This document shows positions 33,186-42,340 of a stretch of DNA of 64,000 bases, in pieces. The position numbers were made by a program, and so were the translations under genes. The notes under the pieces are model-generated. The model ran no database searches, was not told the origin of the DNA, and saw nothing but the letters and a program-made list of their open reading frames with translations. This stretch comes from Desulfosporosinus sp. Sb-LF. GTDB lineage: Bacteria > Bacillota > Desulfitobacteriia > Desulfitobacteriales > Desulfitobacteriaceae. The stretch is from NCBI RefSeq assembly GCF_004766055.1, contig NZ_SPQR01000006.1, positions 273,509 through 337,508 of the forward strand. Direction: 5' to 3'. Each line of letters opens with the position of its first letter. Position 1 is the stretch's first letter.

Positions 33186-33968
33186 ATGGTCGAAAAGAGA
33201 CGAAATGAGACTGGAAAATTGAAAAAAACAGAAGGAAGGCCGGGGCGAAAGAAATACGCCCCGACTTCCCTCGTCCGTGAACCAGGCCTCAAGTTAGCAA
33301 AACGCTTGGGCCTTGAAACTCCTAATCGCCTGTTTGTCACGGCTTTGACTCATCCTTCATACGTGTTTGAAAATCCACAGTTCTGTCGAGAAAATAACCA
33401 ACGGCTTGAATTTCTAGGCGATGCGATTTTGGACTTTGTGATTGCTGAGTACCTGTATTTGAGTTATCCAGATCGACCAGAAGGGGAACTCACGAAGATG
33501 CGGGCCGCAGTCGTTAATGAGACGACGTTAGCTCTTAAGGCGCACGAAATTGAGTTAGGACAAGAACTTTTGTTAGGCAAGGGCGAGCAGGTATCGGGGG
33601 GGCGGGAAAGACCCTCTATTTTGGCAGATGCCTGGGAAGCAGTGGTTGGAGCGATATACTTGCAATACGGACTTCAAGAAGCTCGAAGAATTATTTTGGA
33701 GTTATTAAAGCCGTCTATAGAAGAAGTTGCTGCAGGAAATTATGGAGATTACAAAACTGTGTTACAAGAAAAGGCACAACGAGAAGAGAAAGAGGTAAAC
33801 TATCAAATCCTGGTAGAGGAAGGGCCAGATCATAATAAATGCTTTACTGCTGGCGTCTTTCTTCAAGGGGATTTAATGGGGAAAGGTATGGGCCGCACCA
33901 AAAAGGAAGCAGAGCAACATGCAGCGAGGCAGGTGCTGGAACACTGGGGGAGGGAGAGCGATGGCTAA
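33186..33968 (+). CDS. rnc: Ribonuclease III
   Basis: RNase III cuts double-stranded RNA, including rRNA precursors. The 260-residue protein has a basic N-terminal extension of about 30 residues, the nuclease signature NQRLEFLGDAILDFVIAEYL, the second acidic site ILADAWEAVVGAIYLQ, and a C-terminal double-stranded RNA-binding domain (DYKTVLQEKAQ ... GMGRTKKEAEQHAA). ATG 33186 follows AAGGAGAC. Its 3' end overlaps smc by eight bases. Confidence 0.96.
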   Translation: MVEKRRNETGKLKKTEGRPGRKKYAPTSLVREPGLKLAKRLGLETPNRLFVTALTHPSYVFENPQFCRENNQRLEFLGDAILDFVIAEYLYLSYPDRPEGELTKMRAAVVNETTLALKAHEIELGQELLLGKGEQVSGGRERPSILADAWEAVVGAIYLQYGLQEARRIILELLKPSIEEVAAGNYGDYKTVLQEKAQREEKEVNYQILVEEGPDHNKCFTAGVFLQGDLMGKGMGRTKKEAEQHAARQVLEHWGRESDG

Positions 33969-36900
33969 ACCTGAGGATTTCCCAGTTTTTTTAAAGGGAA
34001 TTCATATTCAGGGATTTAAGTCGTTCGCTGATCGTGTAAAGTTAGATTTAGGCCAGGGTTTAAGCGTCATTGTGGGTCCGAATGGGAGCGGAAAAAGCAA
34101 TGTAGCGGATGCAGTTCGCTGGGTTCTGGGAGAACAAAGCGCTAAGAGCCTCCGAGGGGCAAAAATGGAAGATGTGATTTTTGCTGGAAGTACACAGCGT
34201 CGCCCTGTCGGCATGGCAGAAGTTTCCCTTGTCTTTGATAATGCAACGGGAATTTTTCCATTGGACTTTCGAGAAGTCACGATTACACGGCGCGTCTACC
34301 GTGATGGTGACGGGCAATATCTAATCAATAAAGCGCCCTGCCGGCTCAAAGATATTCAGGAACTATTCATGGATACGGGAGCTGGTAAAGAAGGGTTTTC
34401 GATCATTGGGCAGGGGCGGGTTGAGGAAATTTTAACTCTGAAATCGGAAGAACGCCGATCGCTCATCGAAGAGGCTGCTGGCATTATTAAGTACCGTTTT
34501 AGAAAGCGAGAAGCTTTGAAGCGTCTTGATGACACGGTATCAAACCTCCAACGTCTTGAAGATATATTGCAAGAAATCGAGAGACAATTGACTCCTCTGG
34601 CTGCCCAAGCCCAAGTGGCCGAACAAAGCCTCGCACTCTCGGCTGAGCACAAACGACTAGAAATTCAATGGGTTGTACAAGACATTTCCGAAATAATGAA
34701 TAAGCTGTCAACAGCTACGAACGATTCGGAAACTTTACAATCCAGCTTAGTAGAGGCACAAGCTACATTGGGGCTTAAAGAAAGCCAAGCAATGGAAGAT
34801 AAGATTGGACTCAAAAAATCAGAGGATGATATACAGCGTAAGCAAGGGGAAGCTTTCCAGGCAGAGCAGGCACTCAATGCTTTAAAACATGACCGAAGCC
34901 TTCGTATTGAGCGCTTCGGATATTTTGATGAGCAAATCACGAGGTTGTCCCAAGAGATCCTAGAGGATGAGGGCAAACTAAAACGTTTGCTGGAACGAAT
35001 CAAAACCCTTGAAGCAAAGCAAGCAGTTTTAAAGCACACTGTAGTAGAATCACAAAATAGAGTCAAGGAGCAAGAACAAAAGCTTAGTATAGTTCGTGAA
35101 AATAACCGAATTGAGGATATCGAACGACTTAAGACCGACTTATTTCAAGCCCTTTCAGAGCAGGCCGATTGTTCCAATAAATTGACTGGGATGCGCCACA
35201 CGATAGCTTCGCTTGAACAACAATTACTTCAAATAGAGCAAGAGCAAGACTTAAAAGAAAAAGAGCGCCGATCTTTGGGTGAGATTAGTGAAGCCCAAGA
35301 AAAAGAATGGGTTCAGAGAGAAGAGCTGGCCCGAGTCGCAGAAGAAGAGAGATCAAGGTTAAAAGAACAGTGGAATAAACTTACAGAACTTCTCCAAATA
35401 AAGAAACTAGAACTACAGAAACATAAAAATCTTACTGATCAATCCAGAGCAAGGCTGCATGCTTTACAGTCCTTGGAAGATTCCTTGGAAGGATATCAAC
35501 GCGGGGTACGCGAGGTGATGCTCGCGAAGAAGAAAGGAACGCGTGATTGTCTGCGCCTTTGTGGGACGGTTGCTGATCTGATTTCTGTCAGTGAAAACTA
35601 TGAACTAGCCATTGAAACAGCACTGGGAGCTGGGATGCAAAATGTTATTGCAGAGAATGAGCAGGCGGCCAAAAATGCAATTGCTTACTTAAAATCTCAT
35701 CAATGTGGACGGGTAACCTTTCTTCCCCTCGATGTAATTCAAGGGAGCCGTATGTCAGTGAGCCATGCTGTGGAAAAGGATGCTGGCTACATCGGGATCG
35801 CAGTCGACCTAGTGACACATGATGAACGATATCGCCCGGCAATGGAGTTCCTGCTTGGGCGAATTGTGGTCGTTTCGGATATGGAAGCTGCGACTAGAAT
35901 TGCTAAGGTAGCTGGGTATAGACTGCGCATTGTAACCCTTGAAGGGGATCAAGTTCATCCCGGAGGATCGCTGAGCGGTGGGAGTGTTCAACGCAAGGGA
36001 GGAAATTTGCTGGCCCGTTCCCGTGATATTGATACCCTTCGTGTCGCATTGGTCAACTTAGAAAAGGACTTAACGGAAAAAGAACAGGAATCCCTGGAGT
36101 TTGATACACGCCAACGAAAGATTCAAGAAAGCATTGAGCACTTAGGCTTAAAGCAACGGGAAGCCAAAGAGCATCAAGTGATGCTTAGAGCCACTCACGA
36201 GAATGTTTTAAATCAAATTAGACGACTAGAGAACGATTTGCTGGGGTTAGGTCTTCGACACCAAGAAACTGTGGCGAAAAGGAACGAACAATCTCTTCAC
36301 TTAAACGGCTTTATTGAACGTATGGAAATCGCAGAAAAAACGTCGGTTGATTTAAGAGCGGAGTTCAATCAGCGGGAGCAAGAAGCCAAAATTGCTGCTG
36401 GAGAGATTGAATCGAAGAGAGAACGACTGACCCAAGAAAAAGTGAGCTTTGCTAAATGGGAGCAAGAATTAACTCAATGCACGGAGCAACTGGAAATAGA
36501 ACGTGCGGTGATTTTAGAGAACGAGTCCAATCTTAAACAAAAGAAACTGGAACGGGACAGTGTTCAACGTGCCCGTCAGACAGTCGAAGAGGAACAAGGA
36601 GCCTTGAGCTTGCAGTTAGAGCAGCAATCCCTTGTTCAAGAAGCACAACAATATGTCCTGATGCAACTTAGACAAGACCGAGAGGGTTTATCTAAGCGCG
36701 TCCTTGAACTGGAGCAGGAGATATCTTCTATGCGCCAAGGAGCGTATGCGCTCGAGCAACGTCTTCATGCCAATGATGTTCGTGTTGTCCGTTGGGAAAC
36801 CGAGCGAGAAAATTGTATAACTCGTTTAGCTGAGGAATTTTTTCTATCATGGGAAGAGGCTATGTTATATCAAGGTGAGGAAGAAAAATCTGTCTTGTTA

Positions 36901-37557
36901 CGAAGGCTTCAAGACCTTAAACAGCAAATCGAACAATTAGGTCCAATCAACCAAGCGGCTATCGAAGCATATCCCATAATGCTCAAACGGCAGGAATTCA
37001 TGTTGACACAGAAGAAGGATTTGGTAGAAGCCAATCAGACTTTGCGCCAATTGATTTCCGAACTTAACAAGACCATGAGTGAACGATTTTTAGAGAGTTT
37101 CAATGCAGTAAATGCAGCTTTTCAAGAGGTGTTTAAGGAACTCTTTCATGGTGGAAGTGCAGAGCTTCGCATGGTAGATCCAGAACATTTGTTGGAAACT
37201 GGCGTCGAGATTATTGCTCAGCCACCGGGCAAAAGGCCTCAACTTCTTTCCCTGCTGTCTGGAGGAGAACGAGCCTTAACGGCTATTGCCCTCTTGTTTG
37301 CCCTCCTGCGGGTCAAACCGAGCCCGTTTTGTATCCTAGATGAGATTGAAGCATCCCTAGATGATGCTAATGTTCAGCGATTTGCACAATATATTCATCG
37401 TTTATCTCATTCAACTCAGTTCGTGGTGATTTCTCATCGTAAAGGTACTATGGAGTCAGCCAATGTATTATACGGAATTACTATGGAGGAATCTGGAGTT
37501 TCTAAATTACTTTCCGTTCAGCTGGAGGAACGTAGAGATACGCCCCATACGGCTTAA
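33961..37557 (+). CDS. smc: Chromosome segregation protein SMC
   Basis: SMC is the ATPase of bacterial condensin. The 1198-residue protein has the N-terminal Walker A GPNGSGKSN (about 37-45), a long coiled coil, a hinge near 510-670 (SLEGYQRGVREVM to SLSGGSVQRKGG), a second coiled coil, the ABC signature L1099-S-G-G and Walker B ILDE with D1127/E1128. ATG 33961 begins inside the end of rnc. The order rnc-smc-ftsY is the usual Firmicutes one; scpA and scpB are not here. Confidence 0.97.
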   Translation: MAKPEDFPVFLKGIHIQGFKSFADRVKLDLGQGLSVIVGPNGSGKSNVADAVRWVLGEQSAKSLRGAKMEDVIFAGSTQRRPVGMAEVSLVFDNATGIFPLDFREVTITRRVYRDGDGQYLINKAPCRLKDIQELFMDTGAGKEGFSIIGQGRVEEILTLKSEERRSLIEEAAGIIKYRFRKREALKRLDDTVSNLQRLEDILQEIERQLTPLAAQAQVAEQSLALSAEHKRLEIQWVVQDISEIMNKLSTATNDSETLQSSLVEAQATLGLKESQAMEDKIGLKKSEDDIQRKQGEAFQAEQALNALKHDRSLRIERFGYFDEQITRLSQEILEDEGKLKRLLERIKTLEAKQAVLKHTVVESQNRVKEQEQKLSIVRENNRIEDIERLKTDLFQALSEQADCSNKLTGMRHTIASLEQQLLQIEQEQDLKEKERRSLGEISEAQEKEWVQREELARVAEEERSRLKEQWNKLTELLQIKKLELQKHKNLTDQSRARLHALQSLEDSLEGYQRGVREVMLAKKKGTRDCLRLCGTVADLISVSENYELAIETALGAGMQNVIAENEQAAKNAIAYLKSHQCGRVTFLPLDVIQGSRMSVSHAVEKDAGYIGIAVDLVTHDERYRPAMEFLLGRIVVVSDMEAATRIAKVAGYRLRIVTLEGDQVHPGGSLSGGSVQRKGGNLLARSRDIDTLRVALVNLEKDLTEKEQESLEFDTRQRKIQESIEHLGLKQREAKEHQVMLRATHENVLNQIRRLENDLLGLGLRHQETVAKRNEQSLHLNGFIERMEIAEKTSVDLRAEFNQREQEAKIAAGEIESKRERLTQEKVSFAKWEQELTQCTEQLEIERAVILENESNLKQKKLERDSVQRARQTVEEEQGALSLQLEQQSLVQEAQQYVLMQLRQDREGLSKRVLELEQEISSMRQGAYALEQRLHANDVRVVRWETERENCITRLAEEFFLSWEEAMLYQGEEEKSVLLRRLQDLKQQIEQLGPINQAAIEAYPIMLKRQEFMLTQKKDLVEANQTLRQLISELNKTMSERFLESFNAVNAAFQEVFKELFHGGSAELRMVDPEHLLETGVEIIAQPPGKRPQLLSLLSGGERALTAIALLFALLRVKPSPFCILDEIEASLDDANVQRFAQYIHRLSHSTQFVVISHRKGTMESANVLYGITMEESGVSKLLSVQLEERRDTPHTA

Positions 37558-37593
37558 TGTGCTCCCTTTGAAGAGTTCATGTCGTCAAAGAAT

Positions 37594-37622
37594 TTGAGAG
37601 CACCCATGAATTATGTTAAAAT
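37594..37622 (+). promoter_or_regulatory. Sigma-A promoter of ftsY
   Basis: TTGAGA and TAAAAT with a 17-base spacer, in the 100-base gap between smc and ftsY. This gives ftsY and the mtn genes their own transcript. Confidence 0.8.
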
Positions 37623-37657
37623 AACGACAATAGTCTACCTGAGAGGAAGGAATAATT

Positions 37658-38593
37658 TTGGCAGGATTTTTTGCGCAGCTTAAAGCGGGGCTAACGAAAA
37701 CACGACAGAACTTTGTGGAAAAGATTGAACAGGTTTTCACTGGCCGCAAAAAGATTGACGAAGAGTTATATGAAGAATTAGAAGAGGTCTTGATTCGTTC
37801 AGATGTTGGTGTCAATACATCCTTCGAACTAGTTGAACGTTTACGTAAAGAAGTTAAACAACGCAAACTTTCGGATCCTAGTGAGCTTACTCAGGTATTA
37901 CAAGAATTGATTGCGGAATTATTGGGAGAGGAAGAACCGCTTAACTTTGCAAAGCAAGGCCCAAGCATTATTCTGGTAGTTGGAGTTAACGGGGTTGGTA
38001 AGACAACGACGATCGGTAAGCTAGCTAACCGTTTAAAAAAAGATGGAAAACGAGTTATGATGGCAGCCGGAGATACATTTCGGGCTGCGGCTATTGATCA
38101 ACTGGAGGTTTGGGGAGAACGATGTGGGGTCGAGGTGATTAAACAGCGGGAAGGGGCAGACCCTGCAGCGGTTGCATATGATGCAGTACAAGCGGCAAAG
38201 TCTCGTAATATAGACGTTGTTCTTGTGGACACCGCTGGTCGCCTTCATAATAAAGTAAACTTAATGGAAGAATTGCGTAAGGTTAAGCGGGTAATTGAAC
38301 GTGAAATTCCAGGGGCTCCTCAAGAGGTGTTACTCGTACTTGATGCTACAACGGGTCAGAATGCACTACAACAAGCGAAGCTTTTTCAGGAAGTGGCCGG
38401 AGTCACTGGAATTGCCCTAACGAAGCTTGATGGGACTGCCAAAGGGGGGGTTGTGCTGGGAATTCAAGGAGAAACTCGGATCCCTGTGAAATGGATAGGA
38501 ATTGGAGAAGGTATGGAAGATTTACGACCTTTTGTTCCCAAGGATTTCGCAGAAGCACTTTTTGGCCGACCTGATGAGGAGGGAGAATTCTGA
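37658..38593 (+). CDS. ftsY: Signal recognition particle receptor FtsY
   Basis: FtsY docks the SRP-ribosome complex at the membrane. The 311-residue protein consists of the NG domain only, with a very short N-terminus and no long acidic A domain, as is usual in Firmicutes. GTPase motifs are GVNGVGKTTTIGKLA, DTAGRLHNK, TKLDGTAKGG and GIGEGMEDLRPF. Translation starts at TTG 37658 behind GAGAGGAAGG. The C-terminus overlaps the likely mtnP start. Confidence 0.96.
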   Translation: MAGFFAQLKAGLTKTRQNFVEKIEQVFTGRKKIDEELYEELEEVLIRSDVGVNTSFELVERLRKEVKQRKLSDPSELTQVLQELIAELLGEEEPLNFAKQGPSIILVVGVNGVGKTTTIGKLANRLKKDGKRVMMAAGDTFRAAAIDQLEVWGERCGVEVIKQREGADPAAVAYDAVQAAKSRNIDVVLVDTAGRLHNKVNLMEELRKVKRVIEREIPGAPQEVLLVLDATTGQNALQQAKLFQEVAGVTGIALTKLDGTAKGGVVLGIQGETRIPVKWIGIGEGMEDLRPFVPKDFAEALFGRPDEEGEF

Positions 38594-39375
38594 TACCCTA
38601 TGCATTGATTGGGGGCACCGGGGTTGAGCACTCTGCGTTGATTGAACAGCGTGTTATTACGGTGGAAACTCCTTATGGAACGGTAAAACCTGTGATTGGT
38701 AAACTTGCGAATCGTGAATTGATTTTCATGAGCCGACATGGACACAACCATGCTACTCCACCCCACCTCGTGAATTACAGGGCCAATATTTGGGCATTAC
38801 GTGAACTCGGAGTGCGTAAGGTCCTTGCTACAGCGGCTGTAGGTTCCTTGTCCCCAAATTTCCACTTAGGTGGGTTGGTCCTGCCTGATCAATTCCTAGA
38901 TTTTACCAAAAGTCGCCCGCAGACGTTTTACGAGGGAGGGCAACAGGGTGTACTTCATGTAGATATGTCAGAGCCTTATTGTTTTGCAATGAGGCAGGCA
39001 ATCCAGGAAGCATCAGAGAATCTTGGATTTCAGGTTAAGAATGGGGCGTGTTATGTTTGTACAGAAGGCCCACGTTTTGAAACTCCTGCGGAAATTCGGA
39101 TGTTCCAACGTCTTGGGGGTGAACTTGTCGGAATGACGAGTGTTCCAGAAGTAGTCTTGGCTCGGGAACTCGGAATGTGTTATGCCACGATAGGGATGGT
39201 TACAAATGAAGCAGCTGGAATTGCAGGTCATCCGTTAAGTCATAGCGAAGTAATACAAAGCATGAAGGAACTGGGGCTGAATGTCGCGCAGCTTATTCAT
39301 GCAACATTTGAGTTATTGACCCCTGATCAGGATTGCCTATGTGCTTCGGCTAATTTAGAAGTTGGTAAGTTTTAG
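38590..39375 (+). CDS. mtnP: 5'-methylthioadenosine/methylthioinosine phosphorylase family
   Basis: A 261-residue purine nucleoside phosphorylase of the MTAP family: ALIGGTGVEHSAL at the start, ANIWALRELGVRKVLATAAVG, GPRFETPAEIRMF and MTSVPEVVLARELGM. The start is uncertain. The first in-frame ATG/GTG lies too far in, the TTG at 38605 lies 20 bases from the ribosome-binding site and would cut the first strand, but CTG 38590 sits six bases after GAGGAGGG and overlaps the ftsY stop (CTGA). With mtaD nearby the true substrate may be methylthioinosine rather than methylthioadenosine. Confidence 0.85.
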   Translation: MIPYALIGGTGVEHSALIEQRVITVETPYGTVKPVIGKLANRELIFMSRHGHNHATPPHLVNYRANIWALRELGVRKVLATAAVGSLSPNFHLGGLVLPDQFLDFTKSRPQTFYEGGQQGVLHVDMSEPYCFAMRQAIQEASENLGFQVKNGACYVCTEGPRFETPAEIRMFQRLGGELVGMTSVPEVVLARELGMCYATIGMVTNEAAGIAGHPLSHSEVIQSMKELGLNVAQLIHATFELLTPDQDCLCASANLEVGKF

Positions 39376-39390
39376 AAAGGTGGTGGGACG

Positions 39391-40428
39391 TTGAAAGCGA
39401 TCGAATGGCTAGGAAAGGTCTTGCGCATATTAGATCAAAGCAAGCTTCCAACAGAAATCGTATATCGGGATGCTTTGTCCTATGAGAGTGTGGCGGAGGC
39501 TATTGAAAACATGGAAGTACGCGGCGCGCCTGCCATTGGGGCAGCAGTCGCCTATGGATTCGTGTTAGGAGCGCTAGAATATCAAGGGGACAGAGAAGGT
39601 TTAACTAGTCACATGGAAGCGGTACAGGCTAGATTGGCGGAGACTCGGCCCACTGCTGTCAACTTGTTTTGGGCATTGCGTCGCATGGAAGATCGATTGC
39701 GTGAATGCTGGGATATCGAGGATTTGGATGATGTACGGCAAGTTTTAATTGAAGAAGCGGGTCGTATAGCTGAAGATGATCGTCGGATGAATCGTCTAAT
39801 TGGGGAACATGGGAATGATATTGTTCCAGAGAAAGCTAATGTCTTAACTCATTGTAATGCAGGAGCTTTAGCCACCGTCGAGTACGGAACCGCACTAGGA
39901 GTTATTCGAACGGCTCACGAGGCGGGAAAGAATATTCACGTTTATGCGGATGAAACACGGCCATTATTACAGGGGGCACGTCTAACAACGTTAGAACTCC
40001 TGCGGGACAAGATCCCAGTTACGCTGATTGCCGATAATATGGCTGGATACTTGATGCAGCAAGGCAAGGTTGACCTCGTGATTGTGGGAGCTGACCGAAT
40101 CGCTGCAAACGGGGATACTGCGAACAAAATCGGAACCTACTCTTTAGCGGTTCTAGCTCAAGCGCATGGCGTTCCTTTTTATGTAGCGGCTCCGACCTCT
40201 ACCATTGATTTGAAAGTCGCTGGTGGCCAAGAAATACCCATTGAGGAACGGCCAGCTAAGGAAATTCGAGAGTGTTTTGGGGTATCCGTTGCACCCGAGG
40301 AGGTCAATGTCTATAATCCGGCGTTCGATGTCACTCCTGCAAAATATATTACTGGGATCATCACTGAAAAAGGAATTGTGGCTGCACCCTATTCAGTCAA
40401 CCTTCTCAAATTAATGGTGCGCGCATAA
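39391..40428 (+). CDS. mtnA: S-methyl-5-thioribose-1-phosphate isomerase
   Basis: MtnA converts methylthioribose 1-phosphate to methylthioribulose 1-phosphate in methionine salvage. The 345-residue protein has the family motifs MEVRGAPAIGAAVAYG, RPTAVNLFWAL, LTHCNAGALATVEYGTALG, YADETRPLLQGARLT and GADRIAANGDTANKIGTY. It starts at TTG 39391 after AGAAAGGTGG, 15 bases after mtnP. The later pathway enzymes (mtnB and beyond) are not in the window. Confidence 0.95.
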   Translation: MKAIEWLGKVLRILDQSKLPTEIVYRDALSYESVAEAIENMEVRGAPAIGAAVAYGFVLGALEYQGDREGLTSHMEAVQARLAETRPTAVNLFWALRRMEDRLRECWDIEDLDDVRQVLIEEAGRIAEDDRRMNRLIGEHGNDIVPEKANVLTHCNAGALATVEYGTALGVIRTAHEAGKNIHVYADETRPLLQGARLTTLELLRDKIPVTLIADNMAGYLMQQGKVDLVIVGADRIAANGDTANKIGTYSLAVLAQAHGVPFYVAAPTSTIDLKVAGGQEIPIEERPAKEIRECFGVSVAPEEVNVYNPAFDVTPAKYITGIITEKGIVAAPYSVNLLKLMVRA

Positions 40429-40505
40429 ATCAAACAGGCTAATCGATAGATCATGCATACAGTTTAATCCCTAAAACATGAGGTGGGGCTGTAAGGAGCG
40501 AGAGT

Positions 40506-41807
40506 ATGTCCAAACTTTTAATTAGGGCCATGGTTTTGCCCATGACCGGCCCGAATGTGTTTTATCCCCAGGGGGAAATTACCATCGAGAATGATCGGAT
40601 TGTTTCGGTAGGGGAACTGGGCTCTGCACCTCAAGGATTTGAGCCAGACCGAATATTGAATTTGCCAAATGATGTGGTTATGCCTGGCTTGATTAATACG
40701 CATACCCATGCAGCTATGACGTTACTCAGGAGTTATGCGGATGATCTGCCACTGATGCCTTGGCTCAAAGAGAAAGTATGGCCTTTCGAAGATAAGTTGA
40801 CAGACGAAGATATTTATTGGGGGACGGCCTTAGCGCTTTGCGAGATGATTCGCTCTGGAACGACGACGATGCTCGATATGTATGCTTCAATGGATCAAGT
40901 CGCAGAAGCGGTACTTAAGGCTGGAACTCGTGCTGTCCTTTCCCGAGGAATGATTGGGAATGGACCAAACGGCAAACTGGCTTTACAAGAGAGCATCGAT
41001 TTGGTTAAGCGTTATCATAGGGCGGGTGGTGGGAGGGTGAGTATCATGTTTGGCCCTCACGCACCTTACACATGCTCGGCGGAATATCTCCAGCAAGTGA
41101 AAGCTGAGGCAGACAGACTAGGTGTTGGGGTTCATATCCACGTAGCTGAGACTCAAGACGAGATAACTATGATTCGAGAACAGTATGGTAAGACTCCTGT
41201 GCAGTGGCTGGATGAGCTCGGTCTCTTTGGAGGGCATGTGGTGGCAGCACACTGTGTACACCTAACACCAGAAGATATGGAAATTATAGCTCGTAAGCAC
41301 GTCTGTGTCGCCCACAATGCGGAAAGTAACATGAAGCTGAACAGTGGAACCGCCCCTATTACCGAACTACGCGCGAGAGGGGTTGTTGTTGGTCTTGGGA
41401 CGGATGGCGCATCAAGCAATAACAATCTCGATCTCTTTGGGGAGATGCGTTCAGCTGCTTTTCAGCAAAAGCTACGAGTAGACTCGACGGTGCTCCCCGC
41501 GTATGATGTTTTGGAAATGGCGACGGTCGGTGGAGCTCAAACTCTTGGGCTGGAAGATGTCGGAATGATTGCCCCGGGTTTTAAAGCCGATCTCATCACG
41601 ATCGACATGGATCAACCTCATTTCTATCCTCGGTTCTCAATTCCGGCGCACTTGGTCTATGTTGCCCATGCTGGAGATGTACGCACAGTCATGGTGGATG
41701 GAAAACTTCTCATGGAAGAACGAAAATTCTTGACCATGGATGTGAGGAGAGTTTGCCAAGAAGCGGAAAACCGCGCGAAGCGGATTTCCGCGGAGTTGCA
41801 TGGATAA
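40506..41807 (+). CDS. mtaD: 5-methylthioadenosine/S-adenosylhomocysteine deaminase
   Basis: A 433-residue amidohydrolase that deaminates methylthioadenosine and S-adenosylhomocysteine. The metal ligands are visible: NTHTHAAM near residue 60, HVAET, AHCVHLTPEDM and GTDGASSNN. ATG 40506 lies behind AAGGAGCGAG. With mtnP and mtnA it forms a route from methylthioadenosine via methylthioinosine to methylthioribose 1-phosphate. The 77-base gap to mtnA shows no riboswitch fold that I could recognise. Confidence 0.94.
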   Translation: MSKLLIRAMVLPMTGPNVFYPQGEITIENDRIVSVGELGSAPQGFEPDRILNLPNDVVMPGLINTHTHAAMTLLRSYADDLPLMPWLKEKVWPFEDKLTDEDIYWGTALALCEMIRSGTTTMLDMYASMDQVAEAVLKAGTRAVLSRGMIGNGPNGKLALQESIDLVKRYHRAGGGRVSIMFGPHAPYTCSAEYLQQVKAEADRLGVGVHIHVAETQDEITMIREQYGKTPVQWLDELGLFGGHVVAAHCVHLTPEDMEIIARKHVCVAHNAESNMKLNSGTAPITELRARGVVVGLGTDGASSNNNLDLFGEMRSAAFQQKLRVDSTVLPAYDVLEMATVGGAQTLGLEDVGMIAPGFKADLITIDMDQPHFYPRFSIPAHLVYVAHAGDVRTVMVDGKLLMEERKFLTMDVRRVCQEAENRAKRISAELHG

Positions 41808-41856
41808 GCACGGCGAACTCATGAATACGTAGGGGTAATTTATGAATTACCTTGAC

Positions 41857-41885
41857 TTGACAAATCGGCAGATTTAGTCTAAAAT
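41857..41885 (+). promoter_or_regulatory. Sigma-A promoter of ylxM-ffh
   Basis: TTGACA (perfect) and TAAAAT with a 17-base spacer, 37 bases before ylxM. Confidence 0.88.
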
Positions 41886-41890
41886 TCGGT

Positions 41891-41912
41891 TGTAAAGTAA
41901 AAATACTTTACA
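41891..41912 (+). promoter_or_regulatory. Perfect 9-bp hairpin in the ylxM leader
   Basis: TGTAAAGTA and TACTTTACA pair perfectly around AAAA. The right arm runs into the ribosome-binding site AGGGGG (41912-41917). It lies at the very 5' end of the predicted mRNA, so it could protect the RNA or control translation of ylxM, or be a repressor site on DNA. Confidence 0.7.
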
Positions 41913-41922
41913 GGGGGTTTTT

Positions 41923-42291
41923 ATGGAGAAACTCACCAAAATGGCTCTCTTAGTGGATTTTTATGGTCCGCTTCTTACGGATAAGCAACGAAATGTTTGG
42001 GATCTTCATTATCAACAGGATCTATCCTTAGCAGAAATCGCCGAGGTGGAACATATCAGCCGTCAGGCTATTCACGATTTGCTCAAACGCACAGAACGGA
42101 TCTTGGCAGAATACGAGGATAAATTGGGGCTTGTTCAGAGGTTCTGGACGGAACGCGAGAAACTGCTGAAGGTAACAACCTTGTTAGAGAGGTTGGACGA
42201 GCAGGATTTTGCGAATCGAACAGCATGGGAAAGGCATATGCAAATACGTGCCATGATCGATGAAGTGTATATTAATATTTTGGCTGTTTAA
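41923..42291 (+). CDS. ylxM: YlxM/p13-type SRP-associated DNA-binding protein
   Basis: A 122-residue protein of the UPF0122 family, almost always encoded before ffh. It has a sigma-factor-like helix-turn-helix (about 30-60, LSLAEIAEVEHISRQAIHDLLKR). Known homologues bind the SRP or affect its GTPase activity. It starts at ATG 41923 after AGGGGG. ffh follows after 49 bases. Confidence 0.94.
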   Translation: MEKLTKMALLVDFYGPLLTDKQRNVWDLHYQQDLSLAEIAEVEHISRQAIHDLLKRTERILAEYEDKLGLVQRFWTEREKLLKVTTLLERLDEQDFANRTAWERHMQIRAMIDEVYINILAV

Positions 42292-42340
42292 AAGATAAGC
42301 TAAAGCTTGAGTTAAAATCAAAGCGAAAGCGGGGACAGGC

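Noticed and set aside
40429..40505. SAM or related riboswitch before mtaD or mtnP
   Set aside because: The gaps are short and I could not find a conserved multi-helix fold or terminator in them.
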